In this document: in pieces, positions 20,353 to 31,880 of the stretch
Position numbering within the stretch: position 1 is the stretch's first letter
Layout: every line of letters starts with the position of its first letter
Assembly (NCBI GenBank): GCA_950022655.1
Contig: OX465582.1
Location: 89,371,801-89,435,800 of the forward strand
DNA: 64,000 bases
Direction: 5' to 3'
DNA from: Alentia gelatinosa
Taxonomy: Eukaryota; Annelida; Polychaeta; Phyllodocida; Polynoidae
Translations under genes and position numbers: made by a program
Notes under the pieces: generated by a model
Databases searched by the model: none
The model's input: the letters and a program-made list of their open reading frames with translations, nothing else
What the model was told of the DNA's origin: nothing

Positions 20353-21598
20353 TGACTATTCCACAGCCTGTGCTGACACCTGGTGGGCGTTGTTACGCTA
20401 GCCACCAGAGGGCTCTGACCGACGGAGGATTAGGGGTTCACACGCAGGCCTGCACGGGTTGACTACCCATACATCACGTGACGCCCACGAGCGGAGGCCG
20501 CTTGGTGTCGCTGTGTGGTAAGTCGCATATAGCGCAGAGTCAACAAAGTTACACTCTGAGCTGCTCCGTACATGCAAATGATGGAGCAGCTCTAGATCGG
20601 CTCACTGCATCTCATCAGGGGAGGGGAGGGGTGTTTGGAGTGAGTGGCTTGCGGATTTAAAGTTTTTAGGGGGGTTAAGTTTGTTTTTGTTTTGTTTTTC
20701 AATTTTGAAGCATTTACCTTTATTTGGAAAGTAATGCTTACAAAATTCTCCTTTTCAGACGGTATTCTAGTTCCATGGGTAGTTGTTTTATGCGGGGAGG
20801 GGATGTTAAATTTGGTTGGTTTTTTTTATCTTTTTAATATGAAGCTTTTATTTCGAAAATAATGCTTACAATTTTTCACCTTGATACTCTCATACCTCCA
20901 AACACATATTTTTGTAGCATATTGAGCGCTACAGATCCAAAGCTGTATATATAAAATGTGGTAGACACAACGGATATAGACAGTAAATTTGTAAACTTTG
21001 GAAACATTGACAGACAAACAGGACATTCACCAGGGGTCAAGTAAGTATGTTTAGTTGAAAGTAGTTTCGCCTACTGTCCAATGGTCCATTGGAGGATAGG
21101 TGAGGCAACTACTCCCTATCTTCCACCCTCTCCAGTTGTTTGGTTCCGTGTTGCTCAAATACCCAGCTAGTGGGTTTACAATAGAGCATGAATGTGATTC
21201 ATTTAAAAGGGTTTCAAGTAAGCAATCGGCGTGCATGTTTGAAACGATGAGAATTTGAAAGTTTATTACAGTATAAGTTCAAGTCTTTACAAATTTGCAA
21301 GGGCCACCTACAGTGCCTGAATCAGAGCTGACAGATTTTATATTATCCAAGAAAATCTTTATTTTCATTTCACAGTTCATACTTTTGTTTATTCGTGTGT
21401 AAAATAAACAGAGAATGAATTAGGCTTCATCCCCAACAATAAATAGCCGTTCATTTTGGTTTGCTACATAATCTCACTTGGCTTTACCACGTGTCTGCTG
21501 GGGTGGACAGCAATTACCAATCTGTTCACCCTCTTGGTTGACTTGCCTCCTCGTGGTGCAGACTGGTTATGCTTGCACGCAAGCATAACAAAGCGACT
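20353..21598. other. Gene-free stretch
   Basis: Contains a moderately GC-rich patch (20360-20640) and a T-rich patch with an internal repeat (CATTTACCTTTATTTGGAAAGTAATGCTTAC near 20710 and AAGCTTTTATTTCGAAAATAATGCTTAC near 20843). No splice-compatible exon or known domain is seen. Confidence 0.35.
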
Positions 21599-21890
21599 GG
21601 GGTGGAGAGTTAGCTCAGTGGTAGATAGTGCTGGACTTGTAATCCAAAGGTTCATTTGAGTCCCACTGCAGCCACTCTACTCCTTCACCCCAGCAGTGCT
21701 AGATTTACTGCTATATCAAAGGCCAATCCTTTTCATACCATGTCTATGTGATGTGGGAAGTAAAAGAACTCTCCTCTCGGTAAATGTGTAGGTGTGAGAT
21801 TCCTACCTACATTCATCTCATAGATTCGGTCAAACCCAAAGTAAGTCTAATTGAACAAATTGGACCTTAAACTACCCAAACAAACAAACC
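21599..21890 (+). mobile_element. tRNA-derived SINE, ~290 bp, complete
   Basis: The head GGGTGGAGAGTTAGCTCAGT followed by GGTAGATAGTGCTGGACTTGT and GGTTCATTTGAGTCCC carries the pol III A box (TAGCTCAGTGGTAGA) and B box (GGTTCATTTGAGTCC). The anticodon-like loop reads CTTGTAA, so the parent was possibly tRNA-Thr(TGT). The body CAGCAGTGCTAGATTTACTGC, CATACCATGTCTATGTG and GTGTGAGATTCCTACCT leads to an A/C-rich tail CCAAACAAACAAACC. Other copies are at 16590-17115, 32255-33290 and 58975-59395. It is not a functional tRNA: the acceptor stem no longer pairs. Confidence 0.8.
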
Positions 21891-22463
21891 ACGTGAGATT
21901 ACTCCACAACCAAAATTCATGACATATTTTCAGTAGATATGGATCTCGATGTAGTTCCTAGTTATTATACTAGTGTCGGTCCTGGAGTGGGGTTAGCGGT
22001 GAGGGCGTCAATTAGGCCCCAGAGGATAGATGGGATGATATTAACACATCCTCCAGTATCAAAGTATCAGGCACAGGCCTGGTTTTATAACAAACTCTGA
22101 TTACATATGAATAAATTAGCATGCTCCTCACAGTCATTGTAATCAAGGCAATTACCACGGCTTCATTAAGTCGGGTTTTCTTTTACAAAGACGTGCTTAT
22201 TTCAGTAATTCATTAATAATTGACGAAAAAAGAGCACTCGCTCATTTTTCTCTCTCGAGTTGTTTTATCGTGGAGTAGGCTACATGAAGGATGAAATTGG
22301 AACTAATGATAACTGATGGTGCCACAGGGATGTATATGAGTACCAAAGGATGAACTTAATTTCCAAAGGGATGATATATAAATCCACCTTTTTATTGTTG
22401 GGTAAAGTTTGCACGTTGAAGATGTCTTGGATAACTCGTGGCATTCTATAATTCAGTAGGTAG
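21891..22463. other. Gene-free stretch
   Basis: AT-rich sequence with no recognisable gene or repeat family. Frames present are short and lack domain motifs. Confidence 0.3.
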
Positions 22464-22610
22464 AAAATTCCACAGAAAACCAGACAAGCTGATTTATATT
22501 TTAACGGGTTTATTGGGGGGTAATTATACATCGAGATAGGGGCGGTTGGGTTGGGAATGTTGCGACGTTTTATCTAATTTATCAGACTTCTTCAGGCAAT
22601 GTTCAGGCAT
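22464..22610 (-). mobile_element. Retroelement-like 3' end with CTGAAGAAG...AAAACGTCGC motif
   Basis: Read on the minus strand: GCCTGAAGAAGTCTGATAAA, then TTAGATAAAACGTCGC, then CCCCTATCTCGATGT, CCCCCCAATAAA and TCAGCTTGTCTGG. The same order occurs at 43062-43190 (minus strand). The core, CTGAAGA plus a short stem plus (G/A)AAAC, has the layout of hammerhead ribozyme catalytic strands carried by some Penelope-like retroelements. I cannot show a cleavage-site strand, so this is a resemblance only. Confidence 0.45.
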
Positions 22611-22926
22611 TCTATAATTCCAATGATCGGTTCATATGTCTGGTCCTATTCCTTTGTAGTAACTAATTATTCTATTAGCTTCACCTTATAAGTGTATGTG
22701 AATTAAATGCATTTTTCAGATTTGACGAGAACCTGTATGATACTCACAGAAATATGGAGTTTCTGTGTAATCATGGAGATTGAATCAAGCCATTCCTAAT
22801 TAAGATGATAATAAAACCTTAAATTACTAGGACAATCGAGGCTTATGAATTCTATGGACTTCTCGAAGGTTACGAAGGGAACCCCGCGTGTGGCTGTTTA
22901 GGAAAGGGAGGCATCCTCACTTCTAT

Positions 22927-23372
22927 ATACTGAAGACTGACCTTCAATACACTGGGGAGTGACCTTCATATAAGACGGAGTGATATTCAATATACTGCAG
23001 AGTGACCTTCTATATACTACGATGTGACCTTCAATATACTGCCGAGTGACCTTCTATATACTGCAGAGTGACCTTCTATATACTGCGGAGTGACCTTCTA
23101 TATACTCCAGAGTGACCTTCTATATACTGCCGAGTGACCTTCTTTATACTGCAGAGTGACCTTCTTTATACTGCAGAGTGACCTTCAATATACTGCAGAG
23201 TGACCTTCTATATACTTCAGAGCGACCTTCAGTATACTATGGAGTGACCTTCAATATACCGCTGAGTGACCTTCTATATACTGCAGAGTGACCTTCAATA
23301 TACTACAGAGCGACCTTCAGTATACTATGGAGTGACCTTCAATATACCGCTGAGTGACCTTCTATATACTGG
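22927..23372. repeat. 22-bp tandem array, ~20 copies
   Basis: The unit GAGTGACCTTCTATATACTGCA recurs without spacers. A higher-order block (GCGACCTTCAGTATACTATG, GAGTGACCTTCAATATACCG, CTGAGTGACCTTCTATATAC) is present twice, at about 23222-23285 and 23310-23372, so the array also grew by larger duplications. Confidence 0.9.
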
Positions 23373-23604
23373 AGGAGACACAGGAGCAGGTGCCTGCAGG
23401 CCTCCCCACCCTGCTCTCCTCCATGGCAAGTCGAGGGTTGGTTTTAGGGTTTGCTCAACAAAAGGCGGCCAGACGTTTGAGGTTAAGTGGCTCCGTTTCG
23501 GTGACAGTCCCAGTGTGGGGTTTGTGCCGCTCTGATCTGTCCGCTCTAAGCAGGAGACCACGGACACAGCTGCGGCCGGGAGCCCTGCCGAGCAATTCAA
23601 AGCT

Positions 23605-23865
23605 TTATAGACTTAACATCGGGAGCTCGTACCCAACGCCCAGTGAGTATATATAGGGGAAATATACAATTGGGGTTATGTCGCAAATCTTACCCCATTG
23701 GTCAATGTGAAGGATGAGATAAATTCAGAAACCTATGAAAGTTAAGGGTCAGAGTTTGAGTCCATCTCGTTTGAATCGCTACGTAATTCACGTGGCTTTG
23801 CCCTGAGAATTACTATGTGATTAAAACTCGATGGGATACGAGCTCTGACCGTACACTTTCATAGG
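23605..23865. repeat. Foldback element family F
   Basis: TATAGACTTAACATCGGG (23608) is the outer box, then CCAACGCCCAGTGAGTATATA, then AATGTGAAGGATGAGATAAATTCAGAAACC. The hairpin follows: AAGGGTCAGAGTTTGAGTCC..., tip ACGTGGCTTTGCCCTGAG, then ...GATACGAGCTCTGACC. Its arms pair with several mismatches. Confidence 0.75.
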
Positions 23866-23889
23866 TTTCCTCTGTAATATCGTAAAACT

Positions 23890-23988
23890 GGCCACCGTAT
23901 TCCACCACTGGAGTTTGGCAAAGTGACTTCATGAGGCGAAGCCGAGTGAAGTCCGGAGCCAAAACTTCAGGAGTGGAATGCGGTGGCC
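23890..23988. repeat. Foldback hairpin H6 (41-bp arms)
   Basis: Left arm 23890-23930 (GGCCACCGTATTCCACCACT ... GTGACTTC) pairs with 23948-23988 (GAAGTCCGGAGCC ... GGAATGCGGTGGCC). The loop is ATGAGGCGAAGCCGAGT (23931-23947), the cleanest example of the shared apex. Flanked downstream by TGCCACTAGTGGCATA (about 24069-24084) and the box AATGTTAAGCCTATGGG with GGGGTAGGATAA (24122-24163). Confidence 0.85.
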
Positions 23989-24517
23989 AAGATTAAAACG
24001 AATCAGGTTTTTATTTTATCCTACCCTATCGCCTCTATTTTGGAATATTATGTGATAACAATGCTGTATGCCACTAGTGGCATATAAAACTCCGTATGCC
24101 AATCAGCGTGGCATACGGAAACCCAATGTTAAGCCTATGGGATTTTATATTAGGGGTAGGATAATACCAAAGGATGTACTGCAATGAGACACATATTGTA
24201 TGATATGTCTTCATTGGTGCTATTGCTTATATTTTTATGATCTTTAGTATTAGTCGTACATCAGTTTGTTTGAATTATAAAAAAATTTAAATCTTTCTAT
24301 TGTTATTTTCTTTTAATGAGCGAGCCTTTATTTCTTTAACAACCCCATTCCATATAAAATCATATAGTATCATAAGCGGTATTTTCCATGGCTAATCACA
24401 TTTTTGTTTTAGAATAGAAACTAACCGAATCTTCTTTCAATCTCCCTCAATATCTTCTTACAAACTCTAAAGATTGTCACCGTTGCATTGTCTTTGATGG
24501 CTTTCTGAAGACAATGT

Positions 24518-24727
24518 TATTCACTCAGAAAATACTTGTTTCTCATCACCAAGCCATAAAATATATGACGCGGTTTTTTTCACCCTGATATCAGGAGCTT
24601 TAATTTGATACTAAATACACATACCTTTCATAATTTCTAGCAATGTTCATATTATTTTAAAACAGTTCTAAAAACGTTTTTGCTGATGCGCGCGGTGATG
24701 AGAAACAAGTCTTTTTGAGTGGCCTTA
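24518..24727. mobile_element. MITE, short copy of the 17267-17670 element
   Basis: ACTTGTTTCTCATCACCAAGCC (24534) and GCGCGGTGATGAGAAACAAGTC plus AGTGGCCTTA (to 24727) are the inverted ends. The interior words TCAGGAGCTTTAATTTGATAC and AAATACACATACCTTTCAT match 17525-17570. Confidence 0.65.
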
Positions 24728-25569
24728 CGTAAAATATTTCGTTCGAATACATCATATTTTAATCTGATAAAACACCTTTTTGGGCGCCTCAGTAGACTGT
24801 ATCTTTCAAAACAAATATTTTATGAAAGTACTCGCCGAAATAGGGCGTTGTTCCATACAGATGCCTACATAAATAGACATGAGAACAGGACAATACAACA
24901 ACATCACAGGACCGCAAATTCTTAGGATCTGTGGTTGACAAATAATCGGCTCCTGTTTTTCCCAAATGAAGTACACAAACACCACCCATAAGGAGCCCAA
25001 TGAGAAGACCCAATTTGAGGCCAAGATAACATACTTACTATTTAATCATACTTATTCACAGTTGTAATAAGATACTTGAGTTGGGAAGATTTAAAACAAG
25101 TCGAGTTCGTTACGGGTCGCGTTCGTTACGGGTCGAGTGTTTTACAGGTCAAGTTCGTTACGGATCGAGTTCTCCAGTATTTGAATCAAATATCAGGCAT
25201 TCCTGATATTCACCAGTTACTAGATCCACCATCATTGTGATTACATCTTTCTTTACATCATCACTCCATGTTATCTAGGAGGAACTATTTCCTTCATTTG
25301 GTGGCTGAATCTCTCCTCTCATCTCAACGTATTGTATTCAGGATGATTTATCTATTTCCTCGTCTCTTAAATGTGTCTGCTCACCACGCTAATCCATCTG
25401 CTCGACTAGAGAACCTCTTAATAAATGTCTACTTTATGAATGATGGTCGACGAAATCTATGATTGATAGCACCCTCTTTGGAATTTATAAAACACAAGTG
25501 GGCGCAAGCGCTGTGAACCTTAAGCTCAATGCCCACTGTACGATTCATTTTCTTAAGATGAATTCCCTT
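24728..25569. other. Dispersed repeat with 19-bp TTACGGGTCGAGTTCG units
   Basis: Positions 24975-25170 (CCAAGATAACATACTTACTA, ACAGTTGTAAT, TTGAGTTGGGAAGATTTA, then repeated GTTACGGGTCGAGTTC) match 49028-49150. The 25095-25170 part is a short array of the GGGTCGAGTTCGTTAC unit. Positions 25536-25570 (CACTGTACGATTCATTTTCTTAAGAT) resemble a unit of the 40-bp array at 8236. No gene is seen. Confidence 0.4.
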
Positions 25570-25962
25570 AAAGTCCAATGCGCATGTACCAATTTCGGAC
25601 ATTGAAGTACCTTTATTGGCAACAAAAGAATAGTAATTTCTCTCAGGCGAGGCATCCTAATGGAGTCGGCCCCAGTGGCTAGATGTGGGGCAGCTAGGCA
25701 AGTGTCAGCCAACGAATAGTAGAACTCCCCCCTTGAGATGTTCTTCGTCACTGACAAGTTTTCAGTCGATGTTCCTAAATCGCTCGCCAAGATTTCATCA
25801 ACATGTTGATGAATCCAGTCAGCAACAAGGGAACATTGGAAATACCCCCCATTCAAATGACGGAACACAGTTACGTAATTTGCCTGTGACTAGTTCACTC
25901 ACAACTATACGATTTAGGAACTAATCGTTCAACCCCGGATCGGTAGATGTGCAATGGTCTTT
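25570..25962. mobile_element. MITE family B (~390 bp)
   Basis: The ends AAAGTCCAATGCGCATGTACC and CGGTAGATGTGCAATGGTCTTT are inverted repeats. The interior words TCTCAGGCGAGGCATCCTAA, GGGGCAGCTAGGCAAG, ATCAACATGTTGATGAATCC, TTACGTAATTTGCC and ACGATTTAGGAACTAATCG are shared with 52914-53256, 53365-53678, 57263-57671 and 62187-62537. Relative to those this copy is in reverse orientation. It is non-coding. Confidence 0.8.
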
Positions 25963-26950
25963 ATGAGTAATCTCCGGGAGTATCTGTCTTCAGGAGTCTG
26001 GTGCAGGCGCCGTCAGACTTATCTAAGCACACATTGTCAGTGATGGCTCGGTCCCAGCAACGGCCACACATTCAATGAGCAGTTCAGCCTTGAGCGAGCT
26101 GCTCGGAGCTGTTCGGAGCTGCTCAGAGCTGCTCAGAACTGCTCAGAGGTCGGCGAGTTTACCTTAGGTCCATTAAAAGTCGACGAATTGAGGAGAGGTA
26201 CTTTGGGCTTGTCTGTATTCACTGCGCACGCGCGACGACCTTCAGAGGAGCGGCCAAGGTCGTCAGACACCTCTAATCTGCGCGGGTGGTGTTCGCCAGG
26301 GGCACTGACAGTAGGTGGGGGCAGGGTGAGGGGAGGAATGATGGGCAAGACTCTTGAAGGGGGACGAAGAGGCAGGGATGTCAGAGTTCAGGGAAGTCCC
26401 TGAAATCAGTGTTTTTATAATACACAGAAATATTGTCCTCAGTATTTAAAAGCCTCAATAGAATATTGTTTAAGGAACCCCATAGACTCGATTTCACTAT
26501 AAATGTGTGTATTGTTACTTCAGGGTTTTCCCTGACAAGCTCCCCATAGATAATGCATGGATGGAAATCCATGAAATCCATGAAACCCTTGTCCTGTTAC
26601 CATACAAACCACTTTGAATGCTAACACCAGGAACCAGCTTCATACTACAATCTCCCATGCAGATGTTTGGTTTAACATCAATAGGACATAAAGTATAGGG
26701 CTCTACTTGGAAAGCACAGACTGTAGTACCACTTCTACTCATCAGGAGATACAGTTTTCATCGTTTTTGAGTTCCCAGTAAGTTTGTTCGTTATAGACTA
26801 GTTGATGGGGTTGGGGTGGGGGTTGTCCCAGCAAAAAACTTCATGGATTTTCTTCAAGGGCTCCTGACACCCCTGAAGAGGGAGGGAGGCGAGAGGGCAC
26901 AAAAACAAAGTAGGTAAGGATCGGGAATGAGAGAGGACTAATGCACAATA
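25963..26950. other. Gene-free stretch, partly GC-rich
   Basis: 26095-26145 is a 10-bp tandem (AGCTGCTCGG/AGAGCTGCTC). Positions 26180-26400 are GC- and G-rich with a clean frame on each strand, but no splice sites or domain support an exon. ATGGAAATCCATGAAATCCATGAAA near 26570 is a short direct repeat. Confidence 0.35.
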
Positions 26951-27084
26951 TTACCATGGTTTCGATCTGAGTGGCCGTATTCTCCGCATAGTTGACGCAT
27001 AGTTATACTCCGAGTGATAGCGAGGAGTATTGCATAGTGTCAACTACAAGGAGAATACGGCCACTCAGATCGAAATCATGGTAA
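26951..27084. repeat. Foldback hairpin H7 (60-bp arms)
   Basis: Left arm 26951-27010 (TTACCATGGTTTCGATCTGA ... TATACTCC) pairs with 27024-27084 almost throughout. The tip is CCGAGTGATAGCGAGG. It is among the longest near-perfect stems in the window. It lies 220 bp before a 73-bp tandem array. Confidence 0.9.
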
Positions 27085-27213
27085 TGTTGTATTTATTACT
27101 CACCTTTCGACTTATTATTACGGAAAAATCTTGTTGATAATTAGAAATCCGATGCAAGTACCGTGCATTGTGTATATAACATAGTTCCTATAATGGCCCT
27201 CAGGTGGCCGAAA

Positions 27214-27243
27214 AAGCCGTATTCTCCCTGGAGAATACGGCTT
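27214..27243. repeat. Perfect palindrome (14-bp arms) sharing the H7 arm word
   Basis: AAGCCGTATTCTCC and GGAGAATACGGCTT flank a 2-bp centre. The word GCCGTATTCTCC also occurs in both arms of H7, so this looks like a collapsed copy lacking the inner arm and apex. Confidence 0.8.
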
Positions 27244-27303
27244 TCCATATTCTACTCAGTATTGATCTGTAAGCTCCATAGGTTTAGCATGGAGACTCTG
27301 TAC

Positions 27304-28040
27304 TAGGTGGGTAATAAATCTGTATGCTCCAGGTATGTAGATACACACTCCCTATGTGTTCTCTATGGACACTTTGTATTAGGTGGATATATCTGTATGC
27401 TGTGGGTATGGTGATACACACTCCTTATGTCTTTTTATGGACACTTTGTATTAGGTGGATATATCTGTATGCTGTGGGTATGGTGATACTCACTCCCTAT
27501 GTGTTTTTCTATAGACACTTTGTATTAGGTGGATATATCTGTATGCTCTGTGTATGTCCATACATACTCCCTAAGTGTTTTCTATGGACCCTTTGTATTA
27601 GTGGATATATCTGTATGCGCTGGGTATATCCATACACACTCCCTATGTGTTTTCTATGGACACTTTGTATTAGTGGATATATCTGTATGCTCTGGGTATG
27701 GTGATACTCACTCCCTGTGTGTTTTCTATGGACACTTTGTATTAGGTGGATATATCTGTATGCGCTGGGTATGTCCATACACACTCCCTATGTGTTTTCT
27801 ATGGACACTTTGTATTAGTGGATATATTCGATGCTCCGGGTATGGTGATACACACTCCCTATGTGTTTTCTATGGACACTTTGTATTAGTGGATATATCT
27901 GTATGCTCTGTGTATGTCCATACACACTGCCTAAGTGTTTTCTATGGACACTTTGTATTAGTGGATATATCTGTATGCTCCGGGTATGTAGGTACACGCT
28001 ACCCATGTGTTTTCTATGTACACTATCTCTTAGGTGGATG
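27304..28040. repeat. 73-bp tandem array, ~10 copies
   Basis: GGATATATCTGTATGC recurs at 27385, 27457, 27531, 27603, 27675, 27748, 27820, 27891 and 27963, steps of 71-74 bp. Units alternate irregularly between a GGTATGGTGATACACACTCC type and a GTATGTCCATACACACTCC type. The latter contains the inverted repeat GTATGTCCATAC. Cysteine- and tyrosine-rich frames through the array are artefacts. Confidence 0.9.
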
Positions 28041-28316
28041 ATAAAACTGAAGGGTAATATACTAGGTCTGGAGTTGGTTGGTAGGACGACAGGGTTGACG
28101 AGGTTGATGTGTTAGTGTTTGGGGATTACGAGCAGGAGCCCCGGATGTGAAGGTCATCCAGGAAATGCCTGGAAGTAGGAGGGACAAGTCGGGACCCGCC
28201 TTCCACACACCCGCCTCATTTAAACCTGCGCCGTCTAGTTCAGCCACCGAACACCAGGGGGCGCTGACGAGGTAATCCTGCCGGGTCATCCCCGAGCACC
28301 GCTCTGACCCTCAGAC
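28041..28316. other. Unassigned GC-rich spacer
   Basis: Moderate GC, with no domain or splice evidence for a gene. Confidence 0.3.
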
Positions 28317-29472
28317 CCGATTTACACTAGGAGATTCTCGCCCCAGAGACTGGTGCACGGCATAATCGCCCGACATTTTTTTATTATTTTATTTATTCAG
28401 GTTCAGTTCGCTACATAAGATGTCGCGGTCTACCACTTCCCCTTTTTTGGTACCTCTTTGTTTCATGTCGCTATCCCACTCGCAGGTGGGTTGGGTTCAA
28501 GCTTTGTTTTCAAAGGTTCTCACCCTACAGAACAGGAGGATGTATTGGCAATTTTCTTAGTCTAATACACACATGTTTCTACATTTATGGTTATACATTA
28601 CATATATAATTATACAAGATATGCTGATGCAGATGTAGTTTTTTTTTTTTAATTTTTAAATCGTAAGAGACCAGTGTCCAGGTGTCAGGGCAAGAGTCGC
28701 CGATGATTTTGCATTAGGCCCGATTCTCACTTGGAGATTCTCGCTCGAGAGATTGGTGCCTGGCATAGTCGCCCGAAAATTTCAAACATGTTTGAAATTA
28801 GATCTCAGGAGTCCAGTGCCTTTTTGGGATGGACTTGCGTCGCCGACGATTTTGTATTTTTGCCTTCCCACAGCGACCTTGGAGATTCCTAGAAATTCCG
28901 GCATAGTTGATGAAAAATGCCAGTCGCACACCAGCTGGGAGGGCATAGTCTGCGACTAGCGGCCCGAAAATCTCAAACATGTTTGAAATTAAATAGGATG
29001 AACTTGAGTTGGCAACTCATGCATGCACCACAGGGGGCAGGCCAAGAGTCGCCAATGATTTTGTGATTTTGTGTTCCACTTAGCGACCTGGGAGATTCCT
29101 AGAAATTTGTGCTTATAGTCACTGACTGAAACCTCGCACATGCCCCAAAATCTCCTTCTGGGGATCGGGCAATAGGCTTGATTACCACTTGGAGAGTCTC
29201 CAAGTGGAAAAGCAAAATGGCAAGACTGTCGGCGACCCCCCATTGTTCGTGCTTGAGTCGGCGACTCGATTCCCTCTAAAAAGGGCACCAGTCTCTTGCA
29301 ATTCAATTTCAAACAAGTTTGAAATATATCAGGACATAGTCGCCGAACCCCTGCTGTGACCTAGACTGAGTCGCCGACTATGCCCTACCACCCACTGTGC
29401 GACTGCCGTTTCCAGGCGATTATGCCCGGCAGTAGTCTCAGGCGCAGGGATCACCAAGTGGGAATGGGCCTT
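28317..29472. mobile_element. Cluster of family C MITEs, nested and fragmentary
   Basis: Ends of the CGATTCNCACTNGGAGATT type occur at about 28318, 28725, 29170 and (inverted) 29450-29472. The AAACATGTTT palindrome is at about 28783-28800 and 28973-28990, and a variant (AAACAAGTTT) at 29311-29325. Interiors share GAGTCGCCGACGATTTTG, GGAGATTCCTAGAAATT and GGCATAGTCGCC. Positions 28375-28620 are unrelated sequence inserted in the first copy. The frames across this region are repeat artefacts. Confidence 0.7.
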
Positions 29473-30355
29473 AAGCCCCTCCACCCAGACACCCCAGCTC
29501 CAAGTCAGACCCTTTACAACTTCCAGCGGAATTGTCGTTGTGCTACCTGAGACGGTGTCGATTCGACGGTGCCTGGCAGGTTCTGTATGCAAACCTGTCT
29601 AATCCGTCCAGAACAAGCGGATCCATTGAGGGGTGAAGGCGACACTGTGGTGAAGAGTGTTGGCTCTGGGGGGAGAGTGCTAGTCGCCTACTCCAGGGTC
29701 TAAGACATAATGGAGGACAAAGGAGAGGGAGGACAGCCGAGGCATAAAGTCAACCACTGCTCCTTGTTGTGGGCCCTCATTGCATGTCGCCAGAAATCGA
29801 GTGAAAGACATTAGGGGGGAAACTCGTTTCTGGCCCGCGGAAGACAGCCACGACCAACCTTGGAAAGTTACTCTTAAAAGTTTCTCCTGAAAAGCACAGA
29901 TGTGTTCTTCCCCATCCTAAGCCAGATTCTTTTGAAAGGCAATTGTGCAGAGACTAAGCTCGATATGTATTGCTTCTGGAAGTCTATCGACTGCACACTA
30001 TGCGGTATGTAAAGGCTTTAGAGGTTTTAGAGGTACTATTTGTTGTAGTTAGTTCAGTATTTAGTAGGAAACTTACGAGAAGAAAATAACTTGGTTATTT
30101 CTCCACCGAGTTTAAATACAGAGTTTGAACCTCCCCACATCCCCATACCATGGCCGTCAAGGATATGTTATCCAATTTTCTAGATCTCCATGAGGCAGAA
30201 AAATCCATATGAAAATATTTCCACTTTTTCCCCTGACCCCACATGACATCCCTGTAAATAGAATCATAAAGAGAACGACCCACAGACCACTTACTGACTC
30301 TCAGTCACAAACGACTCACAGCACACTTAACCTCAGCAGATATCTGTAAATGTTA
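29473..30355. other. Gene-free stretch
   Basis: No exon, repeat family or RNA gene is recognised. A short block CCCCATACCATGGC...GATTTT...CACATGAAAATATTTCCA around 30140-30240 recurs in diverged form at 45820-45920, 50985-51075 and 56640-56765, so an old dispersed repeat is present. Confidence 0.35.
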
Positions 30356-30720
30356 ACCTTGATAAAGGACAACACAGCCCGAAACGTCGGTTCAAAAATA
30401 AATGCCTTAAAGATGCTGGTAGTTGGGTAATTTCTAAATTCTATTGAATTTTGCAAATAACTCAGGATAATATAAGTTCTATATATCAGCAATTAGAAAA
30501 TGCAAAAATATGGCATGTCACCATGCTGACTTCTATAGGAGGGCCATCTGAAAATGTAAGTGCTGAACTATTGGTGTCTATGGGAAACTGCAATATTTTG
30601 ACTTTGTTGTTAAATGACATTGATGTTCTATTGCTATCTTCAAAAATTCTGGATTATGATAGTTGGGAACATGTACAAATGGGAAATGCTAAAGAAATAC
30701 TATGCAGTGTTAATTGAGTA
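30356..30720 (+). mobile_element. Element J with CGAAACGTCGG...AATAAA leader
   Basis: GATAAAGGACAACACAGCCCG plus AAACGTCGGTTCAAAAATAAA (30360-30402) precedes element J, which starts GATGCTGGTAGTTGGG and continues to GGGAACATGTACAAATGGGAAATG. Copies of J are at 5766-5952 and 32281-32520. The leader has the CGAAACGT(C/T)G plus AATAAA pattern also seen at 22464, 43062 and 45370. An 88-codon frame within is not supported by any domain. Confidence 0.5.
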
Positions 30721-31330
30721 TAAACAGGGGGCGTTTCGATACCTACACACATTTGTCTTTAAAGCCTACTTGACTGTCTCTTGGTTGCACTGTCTACCTA
30801 CTTATTCAGAACGAGAAATTTAAAAATGTATCTGTACACTCTCTAAAGCAATATATCAATGTCATGTATCCACTTAAGGAGCATATTCCGGGAGCGTATT
30901 GTGCATCTTTTAACACCGAATTGTGAGTAGAGACTGTGAATATAACATTACATCGGGTAGAAGCAAAGGCGGAACATTTCTAGCAGAATACTATTGATCA
31001 TACGAAGTCAGAATAAAGTCAATTCAAGTAATGTATCAATCATGACAATTTTTTATGGAGTACTGCTAAAAAGATTGTATATCAATTATGAAAAACAAAA
31101 ACATTCCAGATTCTTTACAAAGGCGGAAAAAGGGGGGGGGGGGAAATTACACACACATAAAAAATTCTTGAATTTATCTCACCTCTGGTATTTTTGTCTT
31201 TTGGGCTTTACATTGGTAATTCGTTCTCCATGCCCCTATGAGTATTACAGTCTGTTCTCCATGGTCCCTTACGTCATATATCCAGTGTGTCTTCTGTTCT
31301 TTTAGTGTATACAGGGGTGAGATAAATACA
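30721..31330. other. Gene-free stretch with a foldback tip
   Basis: Positions 31190-31275 (TTTGGGCTTTACATTGGTAATTCG, TTCTCCATGCCCCTATGAGTATTACAGTCTGTTCTCCATGG) are a diverged copy of the phrase at 2905-2950 and 7435-7490 in reverse orientation. A poly-G run lies at 31132-31142. Otherwise unassigned. Confidence 0.35.
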
Positions 31331-31472
31331 CAATTTTGACTGGTTTCAGATACAAACGGCCGTATGCTCCAAAGGGTTGACGTGTAGTGATATTCGAGCG
31401 TGTGGGAGGATATTGTGTAGAGTGAACTTAGGGCAGCATACGACTGCCTTTATCTGGAACTAGTCTATATTA
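31331..31472. repeat. Foldback hairpin H10' next to a 73-bp array
   Basis: Left arm 31331-31394 (CAATTTTGACTGGTTTCAGA ... CCGTATGCTCC ...) pairs with 31406-31472 with mismatches. The tip is TTCGAGCGTGTGGGAGG. The complete relative is at 51678-51820. Both are next to 73-bp units, whose word GTATGCTCC also occurs in the arms. Confidence 0.75.
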
Positions 31473-31554
31473 TATCTATTATTCACCTTTTCTGGACAAG
31501 TCGCATGTCAAGTCAAGTCAAGTATGCACCCCCTGAAACATACAATATCCGTAT

Positions 31555-31880
31555 GCGCCGGGTGTGCCCATACACACTCCCTATGTGTTTTCTATGAACA
31601 CTTTGTATTAGGTGGATATATCTGTATGCTCCGGGTATGGTGATACACACTCCCTATGTGTTTTCTATGGACACTTTGTATTAGGTGGATATATCTGTAT
31701 GCTCTGTGTATGTCCATACACACTCCCTTGGTGTTTTCTATGGACCCTTTGTATTAGTGGATATATCTGTATACCCCCGATATGGTGATACACACTACCC
31801 ATGTAGTATGCTGCGGGTGTGCCCATACGCACTCCCTATGTATTTTCTATGAACACTTTGTATTAGGTGGACAAGGAACA
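31555..31880. repeat. 73-bp tandem array, ~4 copies
   Basis: Same unit as 11190 and 27304 (GGATATATCTGTATGCTCCG, GATACACACTCCCTATGTG, GAACACTTTGTATTAGGTGG). It ends directly at the start of a further hairpin (31866). Confidence 0.85.

Noticed and set aside
21599..21672. Functional tRNA-Thr gene
   Set aside because: Box A and box B are present, but the acceptor stem does not pair and a SINE body follows directly; other copies share this structure.
27324..28041. Cys/Tyr-rich frame of 170 codons and overlapping frames
   Set aside because: They are produced by the 73-bp tandem array, whose length modulo 3 opens all phases; no start context, splice site or domain.
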